This document shows positions 60,356 through 64,000 of a stretch of DNA of 64,000 bases, piece by piece. Source of the DNA: Autumnicola musiva (GTDB lineage Bacteria; Bacteroidota; Bacteroidia; Flavobacteriales; Flavobacteriaceae); contig NZ_JAVRHK010000003.1 of the NCBI RefSeq assembly GCF_031846585.1, positions 186,001 through 250,000 of the forward strand, in the 5' to 3' direction. The notes beneath the pieces are model-generated. The model saw only the letters and a program-made list of their open reading frames with translations, was not told the DNA's origin and ran no database searches. A program made the position numbers and the translations under genes. Position 1 is the stretch's first letter, and each line of letters starts with the position of its first letter.

Positions 60356-61120
60356 CTAGGAATTTTTCTTTATAATTTCGTGCGCCAAACTCAGGTAATT
60401 GGTAGCGCCTCTACTGCCGGCATCGTAATTAATAATACTTTCGCCATAACTGGGGGCTTCACTTAAACGTACATTTCGCTGAATGATTGTTTCAAAAACC
60501 ATTTCATCAAAATGTTTCTGTACTTCTTCCACCACCTGGTTGGAAAGTCGTAACCGCGAATCGTACATAGTAAGCAGCAGGCCTTCAATATCCAGTTTGT
60601 TATTGTGAATTTTCTGAACACTTTTAATCGTATTCAGCAGTTTCCCCAGACCTTCCAGGGCAAAATATTCACATTGAATTGGAATGATAACCGAATCTGA
60701 AGCAGTAAGTGCATTGAGGGTAAGCAGTCCAAGGGAAGGAGCACAATCAATTAAAATATAATCGTATTGCTCTTTTAAGGGAGTAATTGCCTTTTTTAGC
60801 ATAGATTCCCTGGATTCCTGGTCTACCAGTTCAATTTCTATTGCCACCAGGTCTATATGTGCAGGAATAATGTCAAGATTTGGAGAACCGGTGTCCATTA
60901 TGGTTTTAGCAGCATCTGTTGAATGTTCCAGGAGTTGATAAGTACCCAGCTCCACAGTTTCAACATCAATTCCCAATCCCGATGTTGCATTCGCCTGGGG
61001 ATCGGCATCAATAAGCAGCACTTTTTTCTCCAGTACCCCCAGTGAAGCCGCCAGGTTTACTGAAGTTGTAGTCTTTCCGACACCACCTTTCTGGTTGGCA
61101 ATAGCAATGATTTTACCCAT
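60356..61120 (-). CDS. parA: Chromosome partitioning ATPase ParA
   Basis: The 254-residue deviant Walker ATPase drives chromosome segregation with ParB. Walker A' is KGGVGKTTTSVN, Walker A'' / B regions are LLIDADPQANATSGLG and YILIDCAPSLGLLT. It heads the cluster parA-parB-DUF5683-dapB-lepB-wbqC. TATTTTTA, a near match to the -7 consensus, lies just upstream. An N-terminal DNA-binding extension as in P1 ParA is absent, as expected of chromosomal ParA/Soj. Confidence 0.95.
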   Translation of the reverse strand: MGKIIAIANQKGGVGKTTTSVNLAASLGVLEKKVLLIDADPQANATSGLGIDVETVELGTYQLLEHSTDAAKTIMDTGSPNLDIIPAHIDLVAIEIELVDQESRESMLKKAITPLKEQYDYILIDCAPSLGLLTLNALTASDSVIIPIQCEYFALEGLGKLLNTIKSVQKIHNNKLDIEGLLLTMYDSRLRLSNQVVEEVQKHFDEMVFETIIQRNVRLSEAPSYGESIINYDAGSRGATNYLSLAHEIIKKNS

Positions 61121-61474
61121 TAATTGTACTCGATTTTTGAAGCGTAAAAATACAATTAATTATAGGTATATAAAATGATTTTGTTAACAGCTTATAAAGG
61201 AAATATCTGTTGTCGGTTATCTGTTATCACTTTTTTGTTTGAGGTTTTCAGTTTACAGCCGGGAGAGGAGAGTGAAAAGTGAAAAGAAGTACGAGGTTAG
61301 AAGTGAAAGATAAAGAGCGAAAAAAGTTGTCGGTTAGGACTGTGATTTTGTACGTTCTTAAACAGACAACAGACAACAGACAACAGACAACAGACAACAG
61401 ACAACAGACAACAGACAACAGACAACAGACAACAATAACCTTAAAACCGAAACCTGAATTTTTAAATCCTGAAC
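61121..61474. other. Intergenic region built of 7-bp units
   Basis: This 354-bp gap has no gene. Besides the CAGACAA array it shows heptad-like segments on both sides (GTGAAAA, GTGAAAA, GAAGTAC, GAGGTTA, GAAGTGA on the left; CTTAAAA, CCGAAAC, CTGAATT, TTTAAAT, CCTGAAC on the right). A minus-strand reading frame across it gives a VVCCLLS repeat and is an artefact. The parA promoter lies at its left edge. Confidence 0.55.
61363..61432. repeat. Tandem repeat of CAGACAA, 10 perfect copies
   Basis: Ten identical 7-bp units run from 61363 to 61432 and end with a partial CAA. On the minus strand the unit reads TTGTCTG. Perfect copies suggest recent expansion and likely length variation between strains. 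Confidence 0.95.
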
Positions 61475-62356
61475 CTAACTTTGTTTCTTTGCTTTGATCA
61501 TCGCCTCCAGCTGGTCCCACATTTCTTCCGGAATGGCTTCCAGTAAGTTAAATTGGCCGGCTCCTTTAAGCCATTCGCCCCCGTCTATGGTAATAACTTC
61601 ACCATTTACGTAAGCTGAAAAATCAGATACCAGATAGGCTGCCAAATTTGCCAATTCCTGATGTTTGCCCACACGTTTAAGCGGAACTTTTTTAGCCAGG
61701 TCAAATTTATCCTTTAAATCACCCGGAAGGAGCCTGTCCCACGCACCTTTGGTTGGAAATGGTCCGGGAGCAATGGCGTTAAACCGGATGCCGTATTTTG
61801 CCCATTCTACCGCAAGAGAACGTGTCATTGCTAAAACTCCTGCCTTGGCAGTCGCACTCGGCACAACATAAGCAGAGCCTGTCCACGCGTAGGTAGTTAC
61901 AATATTAAGTACAACCTTGTCCTTTTCAGCTTTATCTATCCAGTTTTTTCCAAAAGCAAGTGTGCAATTTTTACTTCCTTTAAGCACAATGTCTATAATG
62001 GTGTCAAAGGCATTTGCGCTCAATCGTTCGGTAGGCGAGATGAAGTTTCCCGCAGCATTGTTTAGCAACACATCTATTCCTTCAAATTCTTTAATTACCT
62101 TATCCCGCATTTGCTCTACCTGCTCATAATGCCGTACATCACACTGAACTGGCAAACATATCCCACCGGTCTCTTTTTCTAATTCTGAAGCAGTATTTTC
62201 AAGTTTTTCCAGGTTTCTTGAAGTAATGGCAACTTTTGCACCTAGTTCCAGGAAAGATCTTGTCATCGCCATTCCAAGTCCGCTGCCACCGCCGGTAACT
62301 ACAATGGTTTTTCCATTCAGGGCATCATCTCTAAGCATTTTTTTGGTGTAGTCCAT
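61475..62356 (-). CDS. SDR family oxidoreductase, 2,4-dienoyl-CoA reductase-like
   Basis: The 293-residue short-chain dehydrogenase has the cofactor site VTGGGSGLGMAMT and NNAAGNF. The usual catalytic YxxxK reads SATAK, as in the peroxisomal dienoyl-CoA reductase group, and the following AVEW-KYGIRFNAIAPGPFP segment is also close to that group. It likely reduces 2,4-dienoyl-CoA with NADPH during beta-oxidation of unsaturated fatty acids. It lies 151 bp downstream of the mutase gene. Confidence 0.85.
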   Translation of the reverse strand: MDYTKKMLRDDALNGKTIVVTGGGSGLGMAMTRSFLELGAKVAITSRNLEKLENTASELEKETGGICLPVQCDVRHYEQVEQMRDKVIKEFEGIDVLLNNAAGNFISPTERLSANAFDTIIDIVLKGSKNCTLAFGKNWIDKAEKDKVVLNIVTTYAWTGSAYVVPSATAKAGVLAMTRSLAVEWAKYGIRFNAIAPGPFPTKGAWDRLLPGDLKDKFDLAKKVPLKRVGKHQELANLAAYLVSDFSAYVNGEVITIDGGEWLKGAGQFNLLEAIPEEMWDQLEAMIKAKKQS

Positions 62357-62507
62357 ATTTTAGGCTATAAGCGAAAAGCTATTGGTTTTTTTCAAAAATC
62401 TATTCTAAATGCTAAATTTTGTGGTAACAAATTTGTTTTCCGCCTCGTTTCTCTTCTATTTTTATAGTTTTCCACGCTGTACTATAAACTCTGAATGGAA
62501 AAACTCT

Positions 62508-64000
62508 TCACTCTTCAACCAAAATTTCCAAAAGCTGAATAGCAGCATCACTAATTTTAGTTCCCGGGCCGAAGATTGCCACTGCGCCAGCATTGAATAA
62601 AAACTGGTAATCCTGGGACGGAATTACACCACCTACAATTACCATTATATCTTCACGATCATGTTTTTTTAGTTCTTCTATCACCTGCGGCACAAGTGTT
62701 TTATGGCCTGCGGCCAGGGAAGAAACTCCTAAAATATGTACATCGTTTTCCACAGCCTGCTTGGCAGCTTCTTTTGGGTTTTGAAAAAGTGGACCAATAT
62801 CTACGTCAAAACCAAGGTCGGCGTAACCCGTTGCGACTACTTTTGCACCACGGTCATGGCCGTCCTGGCCCATTTTTGCTACCATTATACGTGGGCGCCG
62901 GCCTTCCTGTTCGGCAAATTTGTCCGCAAGACTTCTTGCTTTTTGAAAAGAGGTGTTGTCTTTCATTTCTTTTGAATAAACGCCGCTAAAGGATTGTACC
63001 TTGGCTTTGTACCTGCCATAAACTTCCTCCAGGGCATCGCTTATTTCCCCCAGGGTCGCTCGGTATTTGGCTGCCTCTACAGCAAGTGCCAACAAATTAG
63101 CATTTTTATTTTTTGCGGCGGAAGACAAATCGGCCAAAGCTTTTTTAACTTTTTCAGTATTTCTTTCTCCTTTTATTTTTTTTAGCCTTTCAATTTGTTG
63201 TCTTCTTACAGTTTGATTATCCACTTCCAGCGTCACCAGGGGATCTTCTTTCTCCAGCCGGTATTTATTTGTGCCAACAATAATATCTGTTTCGCTGTCT
63301 ATCCTGGCCTGTTTCTTCGCCGCGGCTTCTTCAATTCTCATCTTCGGGATTCCGGCTTCAATCGCTTTGGTCATTCCGCCTAAATCCTCCACTTCCTGAA
63401 TTAAACTCCAGGCACGCTGTGTAATTTCATCAGTAAGGCTTTCTACATAATAGCTCCCCGCCCAGGGATCTACAGTTTTGGTAATTTTTGTTTCCTGCTG
63501 AAGGTAAAGCTGAGTATTTCTGGCTATTCTTGCGGAAAAGTCTGTGGGCAGGGCAATGGCTTCATCCAGCGCATTGGTATGTAAGCTTTGTGTTCCGCCA
63601 AAAGCAGCAGCAGCAGCTTCAATGCAGGTCCTGGCGACATTGTTGAAGGGATCCTGCTCGGTTAAACTCCATCCGCTGGTTTGGGAATGAGTTCTCAGGG
63701 CAAGAGATTTTGGATTCTTCGGGTTAAACTGCTTTACCAGTTTTGCCCAGAGCATACGCGCCGCCCTCATTTTGGCAATTTCCATAAAATGGTTCATTCC
63801 AATGGCCCAGAAAAAGGAAAGGCGGGGGGCAAAGCTGTCAATATCCATCCCGGCATCCAGGCCCTTGCGAATATATTCCAATCCATCAGCTAAAGTATAG
63901 GCGAGTTCAATATCACAGGTGGCACCGGCTTCCTGCATATGGTAGCCGGAAATACTAATGCTGTTAAACCTTGGCATCTTTTGAGAGGTGTATTCAAAAA
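62508..64000 (-). CDS. Methylmalonyl-CoA mutase large subunit (3' part, runs off the window)
   Basis: This is the C-terminal 497 or so codons of the adenosylcobalamin-dependent mutase that interconverts (R)-methylmalonyl-CoA and succinyl-CoA. The barrel part is seen in SGYHMQEAGATCDIELAYTLA and RTHSQTSGWSLTEQDPFNN, and the B12-binding domain has DGHDRGAKVV (DxHxxG, lower axial His). The frame remains open to the window end (FEYTSQK before residue MPRF), so the true start is outside. About 200 residues are missing. Confidence 0.95.
   Translation of the reverse strand, partial: FEYTSQKMPRFNSISISGYHMQEAGATCDIELAYTLADGLEYIRKGLDAGMDIDSFAPRLSFFWAIGMNHFMEIAKMRAARMLWAKLVKQFNPKNPKSLALRTHSQTSGWSLTEQDPFNNVARTCIEAAAAAFGGTQSLHTNALDEAIALPTDFSARIARNTQLYLQQETKITKTVDPWAGSYYVESLTDEITQRAWSLIQEVEDLGGMTKAIEAGIPKMRIEEAAAKKQARIDSETDIIVGTNKYRLEKEDPLVTLEVDNQTVRRQQIERLKKIKGERNTEKVKKALADLSSAAKNKNANLLALAVEAAKYRATLGEISDALEEVYGRYKAKVQSFSGVYSKEMKDNTSFQKARSLADKFAEQEGRRPRIMVAKMGQDGHDRGAKVVATGYADLGFDVDIGPLFQNPKEAAKQAVENDVHILGVSSLAAGHKTLVPQVIEELKKHDREDIMVIVGGVIPSQDYQFLFNAGAVAIFGPGTKISDAAIQLLEILVEE

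Noticed and set aside
61363..61432. Possible CRISPR array
   Set aside because: Units are 7 bp and directly joined, with no spacers and no cas genes nearby.
61248..61520. Minus-strand open frame with repeated VVCCLLS
   Set aside because: It is the translation of the 7-bp repeat and its flanks. It has no homology, no start context, and overlaps the end of the SDR gene.

Overview
The window reads as one contiguous piece of a Bacteroidota chromosome, almost certainly a marine member of the Flavobacteriaceae close to Gramella, Salegentibacter or Zunongwangia (inferred from gene content, no search was run). The signs are GldI, an OstA-like beta-taco protein, DUF3810, DUF5683, DUF349, a bacillithiol deacetylase, the TAnnTTTG -7 promoter element in front of several genes, few Shine-Dalgarno sites, frequent TTG/GTG starts, and low GC. 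No prophage, plasmid, CRISPR array, insertion sequence with a transposase, or rRNA is visible. Gene density is high and nearly every gene is a recognisable housekeeping or envelope gene.

Layout: 1-5.1 kb (minus): NIPSNAP-like secreted protein, 2H phosphoesterase, CHAD protein, lysA, MFS exporter. 5.3-10.1 kb: sucC, a metallo-beta-lactamase-fold lipoprotein, GNAT enzyme, lipoprotein trehalase, DUF1622 protein. 10.2-13 kb (minus): hutG, hutI and a PH-domain protein. 13.2-16.7 kb (plus): a trans-sulfuration enzyme with bshB1, tRNA-His, a lipocalin-like lipoprotein and mazG. 16.7-27.5 kb (minus): methyltransferase plus DUF349 protein, aroE behind two tandem DUF368 genes, a TPR protein, a class III aminotransferase and an OstA-like protein. 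27.7-29.5 kb (plus): two ferritin-like proteins with Tat-type leaders. 29.6-41.4 kb (minus): purA, fur, rel, an M48 protease, a SPOUT RNA methyltransferase, two amidohydrolase-family proteins and DUF3810. 41.5-49.2 kb: pepD, a cyclophilin-FKBP lipoprotein with gldI and an NrnA-type phosphoesterase, ndk, pcm, and recF with a lipoprotein and a DciA-like gene. 49.4-55.8 kb (plus): TPR membrane protein, ribH, then a gapless run of small membrane protein, mutL, two rhomboids and an EEP-family protein. 55.9-61.1 kb (minus): parA-parB-DUF5683-dapB-lepB-wbqC. 61.5-64 kb (minus): a dienoyl-CoA-reductase-like SDR and the 3' part of methylmalonyl-CoA mutase, which runs off the window.

How the parts work together: several tight clusters join envelope work (DUF368 lipid-carrier recycling, signal peptidase, OstA-like protein, rhomboids, PPIases/GldI) to replication and repair genes (parAB, recF/DciA-like, mutL). 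rel, fur and purA link the (p)ppGpp alarmone, metal sensing and purine synthesis. The trans-sulfuration enzyme and BshB1 point to cysteine and bacillithiol supply.

I do not see a clear unknown defence or mobile system. The least explained structures are intergenic: mosaics with a 7-bp period (a 10-copy CAGACAA array at 61363-61432 and related sequence at 50641-50800), and a possible MITE-like inverted repeat at 46516-46632. Among proteins, the oddest are an amidohydrolase operon in which two of three catalytic units have lost the metal ligands, a dual-family PPIase, a Fur homologue without CxxC pairs and a MutL without recognisable endonuclease motifs.
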